Shown: positions 54,313 through 64,000 of the stretch, piece by piece
Numbering within the stretch: position 1 is the stretch's first letter
How the letters are laid out: each line of letters begins with the position of its first letter
DNA from: Acanthaster planci
Lineage: Eukaryota > Echinodermata > Asteroidea > Valvatida > Acanthasteridae
Length of the DNA: 64,000 nt
Assembly (NCBI RefSeq): GCF_001949145.1
Contig: NW_019091597.1
Location: 315,403-379,402, forward strand
Direction: 5' to 3'
Notes under the pieces: generated by a model
The model's input: the letters and a program-made list of their open reading frames with translations, nothing else
Told to the model about the DNA's origin: nothing
Databases searched by the model: none
Program-made: the position numbers and the translations under genes

Positions 54313-55615
54313 CAGCATCACAAATGCACCACAGGAGCTGCCATCCATGTGCTTTGCTGACATCAGCCGATTGTCAGTTGTCCATGTCCTAACATTTGAC
54401 CAGTTTTCTTCCCACGAAGTTCCATGTATGCCTTGGTTAAGTAAAAAAAAATCTAAAAATTAATCAGCAACACACACATCAACAATGCTACTCATGCAAC
54501 CATTTATTCCTAAGCTAACTTTTCCAGTGAGAGCAGGGCAGTCTTACATAAGACTTATAAATAGCATGAATTTTACGTCCATTACAATGATTCAAAGAAG
54601 CTGAACTCAACCATGCGTGTCATTGTTATGGACAGGGTGCTCGGAAAAATGAAAAGAAAATTGTAGAGCAGAATCGTTGGAAATCCATCATATGCCAACT
54701 TCTGTTGACTCTATGAATGGGAATAGACGGTCTTTGACGCGCGTTTAAGACTGGCCAAGCACACGTTTATTCCCTAATTTCCAAAGTGCAATGACATCTA
54801 ATGAATGCGGTACACTTTCTTTGAAAACTTACATGAACTTTTTTATGAATATAGAATTGTGTCTTCCATATAGAGAATCCAATATTGAAACTGTCATCTT
54901 TGGAACATTTGCAACAAGGAGTATCCAGTGGTTCTGATTTTATTGATGAGCATAAAGAAACTGAAACATACCAAACTTCACCTATGTAAGACAACAATTT
55001 GTCATAAAAGATAGCAAATTTATGCTCAAATGTATGACCCTCCCTTGATTGATAAATCATTTTGCGAAGCCTGTTCATAAGAAACGATTACAAACAGTTT
55101 CAGCTAGACTGCACATTGGATTTGAATATATTACACACACTTTACCTTCTTGAACAACCAAGGTTTCCATCCAACGGTCCACTGCACTGCTACGTACGAC
55201 GGCAAAACGAAGACATGTTTTGAGCTGCTCAGGTTGTGTTCTGTTTGCATTGAGTGCAAATACCCATTGATTACCTATCCCAAAGAAAAGACAAGAATGA
55301 ATGAATGAATTAAAAGACCGGGTTGTACAAAGCAGATTCATTTTTTTCTACAGACCTGGATAGTGGTGTAAAATTGTCACAAATTGGGGAATGGGGATTA
55401 CGAGACCTTTGCCTAATTATTGTGCCAATTGCTCGTTTTCCCTTAAAGGCACCATAATATACTTCTCACCTTGTCATTTATCCACTTGGGATGTCTAAGG
55501 CTCAAGAAATCTTGGTGTTCTAGAACATCACCTGCAACGTGATAGCGTTGGGTATTTTTCTTTGGCAGTGACACTTCTCTCTCTTGTCTCAATTCCTTGA
55601 GGAGACACTTTACAT
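54313..55615 (-). pseudogene. Ulp1 (peptidase C48) catalytic domain exons
   Basis: Exons 55,615-55,470 and 55,274-55,146 join in phase 0 to give PKWINDKVINGYLHS, the conserved N-terminal signature (WLND-VIN). 54,960-54,833 supplies HW and ILDSL. 54,431-54,313 supplies the nucleophile in DGSSCG. The TAA stop two codons before QNHW and the frame change in the last exon make activity unlikely. Confidence 0.75.
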
Positions 55616-56249
55616 CTACATTTCATAAGAATAAGAAATTTTTAATTTACAAACTAAACTAAGGACTGTTTGATGAGCAGTAAGATTTGCCTAATATTAC
55701 TTTCGTAAGCTGCAATGGAAAAGGTTACCTTCTTTGTCTCTGACACCTTGATCAAATGAAACCTTTTTCTTCTGCTCTGCTGCATGCATTTCTTTCAAGT
55801 CACCTGGTCAGATAAGACAACTTTTAAAAATTATGTTATTGGAAAGAGTCAGACGGGCATTTAAGAATATATTACAGAAAGCCAACGGGATCAGCAGTTC
55901 TAAGTTGAATACAGGAAAAACTAGAAAATAAGCTGAACATGTATGCCGATGAAATAATTATTCATACTTGTCAAAATAGGAGTTGCAGAGTCCTCTCTCC
56001 ACCTGCCTTTTTGGAACGGCTGGTTATTGAACCTCAATGGATGAACTTAAGAATGCCTCTGTGCTTTCTGTCTTTTTGATTTGTGAAAAAGTAATGCCAC
56101 AAAAAAGTTGTCGATAATTCCTGCATTTTATACTTTCAAGACTGCACTGCAGGCTATGAACAGAATAATACAATTGCATAAATAGTGGAAGACTATATGT
56201 AAAGTTCAATTAAGAAAGTTAAGATGGGCGTTTTTAGTAAACTACTCAC

Positions 56250-56440
56250 TGGCGGTGCTCATGTCATGAGATGCAGATGGTGCTGTGAACAGAAATGAAA
56301 AATGTGGTCGGCAACAGACTCTACAAAGTGAATTTATTAAAGAAAGTGAAGGTGAGTGTTTTCAGTAAACTACTCACTCGACTTTGAAGACTGCTCTCGT
56401 GAGACATCGGAGGTGCTCATGTCATAAGATGCAGATGGTG
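56250..56440 (-). repeat. Tandemly duplicated serine-rich micro-exons
   Basis: Exons 56,440-56,378 (63 nt) and 56,282-56,250 (33 nt) both begin CACCATCTGCATCT-ATGACATG. They have matching acceptors (TTCTGTTMACAG) and donors (GTGAGTAG), and both are phase 1-1, so either can be skipped without shifting frame. The flanking intron sequence is duplicated too. The second copy lacks 30 nt internally. Confidence 0.75.
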
Positions 56441-57429
56441 CTGTTAACAGAAATAAATAAAATGTGGTCTGCAACAGACTCCTCAAAGTGAATTGAAATG
56501 AGATGGAGATGGACCTCCAGTTTGAAAAAAAAATTAAAAGAAACAAATTATAGAGAGGAAAACGAATGTGACAGATGATGCTAACTTTAAAATGAGAGAA
56601 ACGAGGAAAACCTTGTCGAGGATTAAGAAATTAGAAATTATTGAGGGTGTGACGTTGCGTTCCTGCAGAAGTTTTCTCAAAGGCAAAAAAAAAAACGGAT
56701 ACTCACCTGACACTGAAGGTAACGCTGAAGGGGCCTTGAGAATGTGAAAATCTTCAGAACGTGCTGCTGATGAAAATGATAAAATGATGATAAAAGAGTC
56801 ATGAAAAGCGATGAAATAACACATTCAGATTATGTGGGTATGCTAAAACTTTACAGCAACTGTATAGCAAGGCTGTTGTGTACTGCAAATTCACAACAAT
56901 AACTTCGATTTCACTTTTTAACAAAAGATGACAACATCTTTCTGGGGAGTGGAATATTGATTGACCATATTTATAATATTGAAAGAATAAGTTGCTGATG
57001 TTAATTTCATAATGGAAAACACGATCTCAATGTCCTTGTCTTACAGCCTGTACCTGAGTCAGATGGGGCAAACATAAGAAAGTAACCATCAATGACGCCG
57101 ACACTTGTTGGTTTCTGCTCTACCTTTTTGTTGTCTTCTCTTTCACCTCTTCAAGTTTCCAACTTCTTTTTCTTTAGCAGAGGTAGGTTAGCCTTTGGCT
57201 TGCTTCCATTATCTATTTTCCTTTTGGCTGCCTTAGCCACTGTGACATCAACTGTAAGGTTTTCCTCACTAGTGAGGTACTGTTGCATATGAGACAATGT
57301 CGACTCAAGCTCTACGTCCATCTTTTTCAGTGCCTCCTCTTTGCGGATCAAGTATGCCATATCTCACAGGACAAGTAGCTTTTCCTTGCAAAAAAATTAG
57401 CTGCTTTCTTCAAAAAAACAGCTATAACT

Positions 57430-57745
57430 TGGCACCTGTTCCTCATCATGGGTGTCATGGTCTATGGGAAGACTGACTTCAATGGATGAAGTGCTGCAGG
57501 AATCGGAATTCCAGCTGACACCATCTTTATCAAGGGTGTTGAAAGGACATTCGCAATATGCGAAGGGTAGACTTTCTCATGATATGCCTTCCACATTGGT
57601 CAGTACTGCAAACAAATGTTTGCACGGTAACCTTGACCTGAGCCAATCCTGGCATTCACAGCTAGGCATGCTACCAGGGGAAGACAGACTGACCACGTAT
57701 GATCGACTGCCCCTCGATGTGTCGCTGTTGACCTTGCTATTAACA
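57430..57745 (-). pseudogene. SWIM zinc-finger exon
   Basis: The frame gives SYVVSLSSPGSMPSCECQDW, then LPCKHLFAVLTNVEGIS, a stop, then ESLPFAYCECPFNTLDKDG. The CxCx(n)CxH ligands are intact. The stop replaces a position that is usually Trp in the W-SLP segment after SWIM fingers of transposon-related proteins. Confidence 0.7.
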
Positions 57746-57959
57746 GAGGTGTATAATTAAAAACAGAACGGGACAGATGAAATAAAAATACACTAGTGTT
57801 GGAAAGATGGGAATTTGAACGGTAAAACAAGAAAACTCTTTCTGTGAAAAAGTACCCCCCCCCCAATTTTTCAACAGATATCAACTCTACTTGATGTGAT
57901 GAGTGACAGGCAGAAAGTCTATCAAATTCTGGCCACCAGAAGTTTTTTGGGGGGGGAGG

Positions 57960-58625
57960 GGGCATTTTAAGATAAATTAATATGAAACTTAATGTCATTG
58001 GATAGACTAACATATGCCCTTTCAGATGCCCCCAAAATCGCCAGAATGTTAACAATTTTTGGGTCATTTATGATCCAATATATGCGGACACTTTTGGGCG
58101 GGAACAATTTCATTTCGACATTTTCGGATTTTCTAAGCTGAGAATATAGAGCGTATACCCAATGACCCAACGTGAAGCGTACAGTACTCACAATGTGGGA
58201 AATGAGAAAATACGAAGCATAACCGCTTCAATATCTTCCCTTCATTCGATGATAATTACTTAACCTGTCAAAATATGGTCACGAAACTTGTACCAGTGGA
58301 TAGAGAAACATATTTTCTTTCAGACGACACCACGGTTGGCTCATTTGGAATTTTTTTGGATTTTCTTAGATATTTAGATATATAGGTCTTGTCTGTTTGA
58401 AAAACACTTAGCCTTACCAAAGGACAAAAGGGAAATTTCGAAATACAGAGTGTGACCAACTCCAACTATTCCCTTGTTTCGATGATAATTGTCTAACTTG
58501 TCAAAATATGGTCATGAAACTTGTACCAGTGGGTAGAGAAACATATTCTCTTTAAGATGACACCACAATTGGCTCAAATGGATAATTTTTGGATTTAATA
58601 AGCTGAGATATATAGGGCCCACCCA
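57960..58625 (-). repeat. ~228 bp satellite array, minus orientation (left outer)
   Basis: About three units in reverse orientation relative to the next array. Each reads CCTGTCAAAATATGGTCA-GAAACTTGTACCAGTGG, AGAGAAACATATT, GACACCAC-GTTGGCTCA, then GCTGAGATATATAG-GCC. The leftmost unit (57,960-58,190) is the most diverged. Apparent frames in this array are not genes. Confidence 0.85.
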
Positions 58626-60368
58626 CGAATAAGTTTCTATATCCACTGGTTCAAGTTTCATGACCATATTTTGACAGGTTCTTGAAAAGAAGGCAAGAGT
58701 TTGAGTGTCACGTATACTATTTGCTCGTTTCCCACATTCTACCGTACCCTCAGTGTCCGTTGGGTGATAGGGTAGGCTTCATATATCTCAGCTTAGAAAA
58801 TCTAAAAGATTTCCAAATGAGCCAATCGTTGTGTCAACTGAAAGAAAATATGTTTCTCTATCCACTGGTACAGGTTTAATGACAAAATTTTCACAGGTTA
58901 GAGAATTATCTTGAAAGGAAGATAAGAGTTTGAGTTGTTCACGCATTTTCTCATTTCCTTCATTGTTTGTACTGTACGCTCAACGCTAATTAGTCGTCGG
59001 AAAGTCTCTTTATATCTCCTTAGAAAATCCAAAAATTGCCCCAATCTGCCAAGCGTGGTGTCATCTGAGAGAGAATGTGGTTTTTCTATCCACTGGTACC
59101 AGGTTCAAGACCATATTTTGACAGGTAACGGAATTATTATATTGGAAAGAAGGCAAAAGGTTGAGTGTATCACGCATACTCTTTACTCATTTTTCACTTT
59201 GACTGTACGCTGCCCGTTGGGTCATTGGGTAAGCTCTAAATATCTCAGCTTAAAAAAATGTAAAAAAAAATTTAAAAATGAGCCAATCGGGTGTCATCTG
59301 AAAGATACTACGATTTTCTTCCCACTGGTAAAAGTTTCAGGACCATATTTTGACAGGTGATAGAATTATTTTGGAATAAAGGCAAGAGTTTGAGTTGGTT
59401 TCGCATACTATTTTCTCATTTCCCACAGTGTGTGTACCGTACGCTGCACGTTGGGTCGTGGGTAAGCTCTGAATATCTCAGCTTAGAAAATTCAAAAAAA
59501 AAAATCCTAATGAGCCAATCGTAGTGTCATCGGAAGCAGAATATGATTCCGTATACAAGTTTCATGACCATATTTTGACGGGTTAGAGAATTATCTTGGA
59601 AAGAAGGCAAGAGTTTGAGTTGGTCACGCATACTTTTTTCTCATTTCCCACGTCTGTACCGTACGCTGCACGTTGGGTAGTGGGTAGGCTGTAAATGTCT
59701 CAGCTTAGAAAATCCCCAAAAAATGCCAATGAGCCAAGCGTGGTGTCATCTGAAGGAGAATATGATTTCGTACCCAATCGTACAAGTCATGACCATATTT
59801 TGACAGGTTAGAGAATTATCTTGGAAAGAATGTAAGAGTTTGAGTTGGTCACTCATGCTATTTTCTCATGTCTGACATTGTATGTAGCGTACGCTGCACG
59901 TTGGGTCTTGGGTAGGTCTCAGTATATCTCTGCTTACAAATATCAAAAATTTCCAAATGAGCCAATCTCGGTGTCATATCAAGTGAATACGTTTTTCTAT
60001 AAACTTATACAAGTTTCATGACCATATTTTGACGGGTTAGAGAAATATCTTGGAAAGAAAGCCAGAGTTTGAGTTGGTCTCGCATACTAATTTCTCGTTT
60101 CCCACATTGTCCGTATTGTATTTTGACGTTGTGTCGTTAGTAGGTCTCTAAATATCTCGGCTTAGGAAATCCAAACATTTTCCAAAATCCGCCACCGTGG
60201 TGTCATCTGAAAGAGAATATCTTTCTCTATCTACTGGTACAAGTTTCATTACCATATTTTGACGGGTTAGAGAAATATCTTGGAAAGAAAGCAAGAGTTT
60301 GAGTTGGTCAGGCATACTATTTTTTCCATTCCCGCATTGTCTGCACCGTACGCTGCACATTGGGAATT
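58626..60368 (+). repeat. ~228 bp satellite array, plus orientation (left inner)
   Basis: Eight units with the anchor GACCATATTTTGAC at about 58,662, 58,881, 59,109, 59,341, 59,566, 59,791, 60,020 and 60,250, a spacing of 219-232 bp. Each unit then has AGAATTATCTTGGAAAGAAGG, TTTTCTCATTTCCCAC, GTACGCTGCACGTTGGGT, ATCTCAGCTTAGAAAATC and GTGTCATCTGAAAGA. The array ends within TACGCTGCACATTGGG. Confidence 0.9.
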
Positions 60369-60778
60369 ACTCCAATGTATTTCACACGCTGTGTAACTGG
60401 AGAAGTCCAGAATTCCATTTTGAAAACTTTGTAGGAGGCCTGCAGCTCCAGTTGTGGATTGAAAAGTGAGGCCCAGGGTTTACCCGTTTTAAGTGTGCAA
60501 TTCTTCTTTGATTTGTGTTTCCTTTTCTAAATAAGAACATTTTACAAACTACCATTGTATTTTTTAAAGGCATTATTTTGTTATTATTATTTTGTTACTT
60601 GTTGAGGAGTGGATGTCTGCAAATTTTTTTTTTTTACTTATCTAATTATATTTATATATCTGTATTGTTGGATGCTATTTGAAATAAACTTTTTAAAAGG
60701 CAAATAGTGTAGGCCTATATACATGTATATTTCTTCCAAGGAAGAGAAACGTGTTTGGAATAGACGCTAGAAATGAAT

Positions 60779-62390
60779 TCACTTGTTGCTTGAAGAATAG
60801 TGAGGAAGTTTCCTATAGAAATCCTGGTATTCTGGGTGACGAATGACTGAAGTTGATCCTGTGCAAAGTTTCATCAGATCTTCGTACTTACATGCAGATA
60901 TCTTTGGTTTGGACACGTAAAGTTGTTGAGGGACAAGGGTGGCATCCGTTTCTACATTTCGCCTTGTTCCACTCAGATTGATGGAAGAGAAATTCCCATC
61001 TGTATGTGAGTACCTGAAGAAGATGTGATCTGGCATATTCTTCCTCACCTGTATCTGCAAGAAGCGTGTCCAGTCAATACGCTGGCCATCGTCAGAAAAG
61101 TGAACTCTTAAGATGCCTTGCTTCTGGGAACAGGATTTCCCATCCAAGATGTCAGATGATTTGACAGTTACAACATTATACGGACTTGGGGTTCTTCTGG
61201 CCATCTTGCACAGTACCACCAATTGAGCTGGAACAAACATGCCACCAACTTGCTGCAGTGATCTCTCGATGGTACTGTGCATAGAATCCCCCTCGGAGTG
61301 TCCATGGTTGGTTTCAAAATAATGGAGAGTGATGCAATGGACAGTGGTCGACCTGGAAACAAAATACATCAGCATGGTTGGCAAGACCGAATTCTTATTT
61401 TTGACCGAAACACCCATCAGAAAACAGATCAACAGATTTGACACCCTGGATATCAAGTGTATGCAAAAAATGATATGATATATATATAAAAAAAAAGTAT
61501 GAGGCAATTTCGCAGGAACCACGTTTGGTCTCACCTTCACGTGAAATGTAGCAGTGCCCTTCCTTGTTGGCTAGGTTGAAGCAGGCAAGGCGCCTCTTAT
61601 AGAAAATCCCTAATCTCTGAGATCGAGGAAGATATATAACTGACTGTAAGTCAAAAACAGCAGCAGCATAAGTAGCAGATGCCATTGATTTCTTCTTTGC
61701 CATGGTTTTGATGGAACGCACTTTTTCTTTCTCTTGGGTATGTTTCAGATAGCCTGCCTGAAGTTGTCTTTTCTGGGAGTCGTTTGAATGCGTGTATGAT
61801 TCACACAATCCGCAGCAATCTTTCTTAGGGTAATGAACTTGAGGTTAAGAGCGAAGAATATATTCCTGTAAAATGACAAAGTAGCGCCAGCAGGATGATT
61901 TCTCTTGTACATGTCATGCATAATGCTTGTGCTCAATGAAGACGACAAGTACTGGCATTTACTATTTGCACGGCAATAGTGCAATTCCAAGCGAGGAAAT
62001 TTGTGCCTTTACCTCTTCTCTCAAAAGATTACCCCTGTCTTGTTTCTACCTTTTCCCTCTCTTTTCCCCTTTAAGAACCCCACAGCTGTCGAGCTTTGAT
62101 AGCATAGTTCGAATCTGTTTGTCCGATATTTTCAAAATGTTCAGAAACATGCCTCTGCAAACAACCCATCGTTCTGAAGTTGACTCCGCCTTTGGAAGGG
62201 AATATTGATATTCGTGGTAGGGCTTAGCCATGCGGTCCACAGAAACATGTCTTGCAATCGAGTCCATTCGCGCTGCCTTTGCAGGGAACCCATCTCGTAA
62301 GATGCACTGTTCAGTCTGGTTTGTTCATCTGTTACAATCACGGCCAAGACAACGAAATGAGAACACTGTCTACACTTCCACGTTTGGCAC
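60779..62390 (-). pseudogene. DUF7869-type DDE transposase-like protein, decayed
   Basis: Read on the minus strand in four blocks. 62,267-62,046: QYSLPKAES, VCRGMFLNILKISDKQIRT and GVLKGEKRGKR. 61,990-61,745: LHYCRANSKCQYLSSSLS. 61,808-61,395: QEKEKVRSIKTM, VFDLQSVIYLP, GSCEIASY and VDLFSDGCFGQ. 61,400-60,779: FETNHGHSEGDSMHSTIERS, FVPAQLVVLCKMARR, KISACKYEDLMKLC and YRKLPH. The order (VCR-MFL-TL-IS, HYCR-SKR-YL, F-FDLQ, LFSDGC-GQN, GHS-N--DS-HS-IE) is that of metazoan transposon-like proteins annotated as DUF7869. The Asp in FDLQ, the Asp in FSDGC and an acidic residue in EGDSMHSTIE are candidate catalytic residues. At least three frame changes split the gene. Its position between inverted satellite arrays suggests it was the mobilising enzyme. 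Confidence 0.72.
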
Positions 62391-62607
62391 ACATAGACTT
62401 GCCTGACTTTTCAGTCGTGTAGGAATCTCCTTTGTTTCCTTTCATCTTGATAAGGACATTTTCAGATTGACTATCCTTTCGTTTTGGTGACAGACCTTAA
62501 TTGCCAATGCCATCCACTTGAAATCACTTGGATTCAACTGAGACAAAAGGAGAAGAAACACACTGATCACATCTCTCAGGAACAAACGCCTCCCCAGTCA
62601 CTTCATG

Positions 62608-62750
62608 AAGTTGTTGTGGCACTCCTTGGGGAACCACTGCAGGAGCAGAAGGGGAAGAAGGTGGAATAAATCAAGGTGTTTGTTGCACTCCCTGAAGACC
62701 CACTGCAGAAGCACAGGTAGGGGAAGAAGGTGGAATAAATCCACCTTGCA
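62608..62750. repeat. Tandem duplication, about 70 bp unit
   Basis: Two units share GCACTCC, CCCACTGCAG-AGCA, and GGGGAAGAAGGTGGAATAAAT. They lie between the transposase-like gene and the right array. Confidence 0.7.
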
Positions 62751-62755
62751 CTAGT

Positions 62756-63455
62756 TGCATCGTGCAGCGTACAGTGCAGACAATGTGGGAAATGAGAAAA
62801 TAGAATGCGTAACACAATCTAACTCTCGCTTTCTTTCCAGGATAATTCTCAAACTGTAGATATGGTCATCAAACTTGTACCAGTGGGTAGAGAAACATGT
62901 TTCTTTAAGATAACACAACGGTTGGCTGATTTGAAGAATTTTTAGATTTTCTAAACAGAGATATATAGAGCCTATCCACGACCCAACGTGCAGCGGACAG
63001 TACAAAAATGGGGGAAATGAGAAAATAAATTGCGTAACACACTCCAACTCTCGCCTTCTTTCCAAGATAATTCTCGAACTCGTCAATATATGGTCTTGAA
63101 ACTTCCACTAGTAAGTAGAAAAACATATTCTCTTTAAGATCACACCACAATTGGCTCGTTCCGAAAATTGTTACGTTTTCTAAGCAGGGAGATATATAGA
63201 GCCTACCCACGACCCAACGTGCAGCGTACAGTACAGACATTGAGCGAAATGAGAAAATAGAATGCGTAACACACTCTAACTCTAGCTTTCTTTCCAAGAT
63301 AATTTTCTCCCTCGTAAAAATAGGGTCAGTAGACTTGCATATGTGGATAGAGAAACATATTCTCTTCCAGATGACACCAGGATTGTATCACTTGGAAAAT
63401 TGTTGAATTTTAAAAGGTGAGATTTATAGGTGCCATCTGCCTCACCAAACATTCA
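62756..63455 (-). repeat. ~228 bp satellite array, minus orientation (right inner)
   Basis: About three units in reverse orientation, anchored by ATATGGTC-like words near 62,864, 63,090 and 63,318. It begins GTGCAGCGTACAGTGCAGAC, the reverse complement of the point where the left array ends. Confidence 0.85.
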
Positions 63456-64000
63456 GCCTACGGACTGGTTCTAGTTTATTGACTATATTTTAACAAGTTC
63501 GAGAATTATCCAAGAAAGAAGGCGAGAGTTAGAGTGTGTTACGCATACTATTTTCTCGTTTCCCACATTGTCTGTACTGTACGCTGCACGTTCGGTTGGG
63601 GCATGCTCTATATATCTCTGCTTAGAATATCTAAAAATTCTCCAAATGAGCCAATCGTGGTGTCATCTTAAAGAAAATATGTTTCTCTACGGACAGGTAC
63701 TAGTTTCGTAGCCAGATTTTGACGAATTGGAGAATTATCTTAGACAAAAGGAAGGAGTTGGAGTGTGTTACGAATTCTATTTTCTCATTTTCCACATTTT
63801 CTGTACTGTACGGTGCGCGTTTGGAAGTGTTTAGGCTCTCTATGTCTCTGCTTAGAAAATCTAAAAGTTTTCGGAACAAGACAATCGTGGTGTCATCTAA
63901 AAAAGAATGTTTTTCTAACAACTGGTACTAGTTTCTTGGCCAGATTTTGACCATTTCGAGAATTATCTTAGAAAAAAGGAGAGAGTTAGAGTGTGTTCCG
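63456..64000 (+). repeat. ~228 bp satellite array, plus orientation (right outer)
   Basis: Two and a half units in plus orientation, running off the right edge. They contain TACGCTGCACGTTCGGT and TGAGCCAATCGTGGTGTCATC. The junction at about 63,425-63,475 resembles the one near 58,620, with a short unique spacer between opposing arrays. Confidence 0.85.

Larger units (their letters stand above)
54313..57745 (-). pseudogene. SWIM zinc finger plus Ulp1/SENP-type protease gene, multi-exon, decayed
   Basis: The minus strand carries a SWIM exon (about 57,745-57,430), a coiled or basic exon (57,360-57,055), small serine-rich exons (56,766-56,707, 56,440-56,378, 56,282-56,250, 55,803-55,729) and a cysteine protease (55,615-55,470, 55,274-55,146, 54,960-54,833, 54,431-54,313). 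Most have consensus GT/AG sites and compatible phases. SWIM reads SCECQDWLRSRLPCKHLFAV. The protease shows HPKWINDK|VINGYLHS across a splice, NQNHWILLV (His), ILDSL (Asp) and DGSSCGAFVML (Cys). This is the triad of C48 peptidases, which remove SUMO-like modifiers. SWIM-Ulp1 combinations are known from transposon-derived proteins. In-frame stops sit at conserved places (after NVEGIS, before DMAYLIRK, before NQNHW), and the last exon is frameshifted. No transposase domain is visible. Confidence 0.72.
58626..63455. mobile_element. Candidate transposon: DUF7869-type core between satellite inverted repeats
   Basis: A 2.4 kb core (about 60,369-62,755) is flanked by arrays of the same ~228 bp repeat in opposite orientation (plus on the left, minus on the right). 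Both arrays stop at the same internal point of the unit, TACGCTGCAC, where they meet the core. That is what long terminal inverted repeats look like. The only coding content of the core is a decayed DDE-type protein. Outside each array the repeat flips again, as if further copies abut on both sides. Outer ends and target duplications cannot be fixed from the sequence, so the element call is an inference. Confidence 0.55.

Noticed and set aside
57600-63950. Many 60-150 codon frames in the satellite arrays
   Set aside because: They repeat with the ~228 bp unit, occur on both strands and carry no domain.

Overview
This window is animal nuclear DNA with no prokaryotic operon structure. Coding pieces are short exons bounded by consensus GT/AG splice sites. 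Almost all the rest is intronic or intergenic sequence filled with decayed mobile elements. It is AT-rich and studded with the palindromic word TACATGTA. It carries piggyBac, hAT, Penelope, Ty3/gypsy, APE-type LINE and tRNA-SINE relics together. That mix suggests a marine invertebrate, perhaps a deuterostome such as an echinoderm, hemichordate or amphioxus. I cannot name the species. There is one 700-base assembly gap (18,567-19,266).

Positions 2,004-38,788, minus strand: one host gene can be assembled from three exons whose splice phases fit exactly. It encodes a small ADF-homology (coactosin-like) actin-binding protein. The exons are 38,637-38,788 (start codon), 25,853-25,970 and 2,004-2,145, separated by introns of 12.7 kb and 23.7 kb. 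The C-terminal exon lies beyond the left edge. These introns hold a piggyBac relic, a TTA-flanked MITE, a long perfect hairpin, a TA-flanked 1.2 kb element made of CATGGG minisatellites, a LINE RT relic, a multi-exon hAT-like gene, hairpin MITEs, a tRNA-derived SINE and a decayed DDE transposase with a C-terminal zinc finger.

Positions 38,800-54,300: dispersed repeats nested inside each other. They are followed by a LINE endonuclease fragment, a Penelope-like element on the opposite strand, and the C-terminal part of a similar LINE. Next comes a second copy of a 1 kb repeat, then a gypsy element with a deleted RT and a foreign insertion in its integrase.

Positions 54,300-64,000: the most unusual region. 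A multi-exon minus-strand gene encodes a SWIM zinc finger, duplicated serine-rich micro-exons and a Ulp1/SENP-type cysteine protease. It abuts arrays of a ~228 bp repeat. Two arrays in opposite orientation stop at the same point in the repeat unit and flank a 2.4 kb core that encodes a decayed DUF7869-type DDE protein. The same inverted arrangement begins again on each outer side. The simplest reading is a DNA transposon whose long terminal inverted repeats are satellite arrays, present as adjacent copies.

Family names come from recognising motifs by eye; no search was run.
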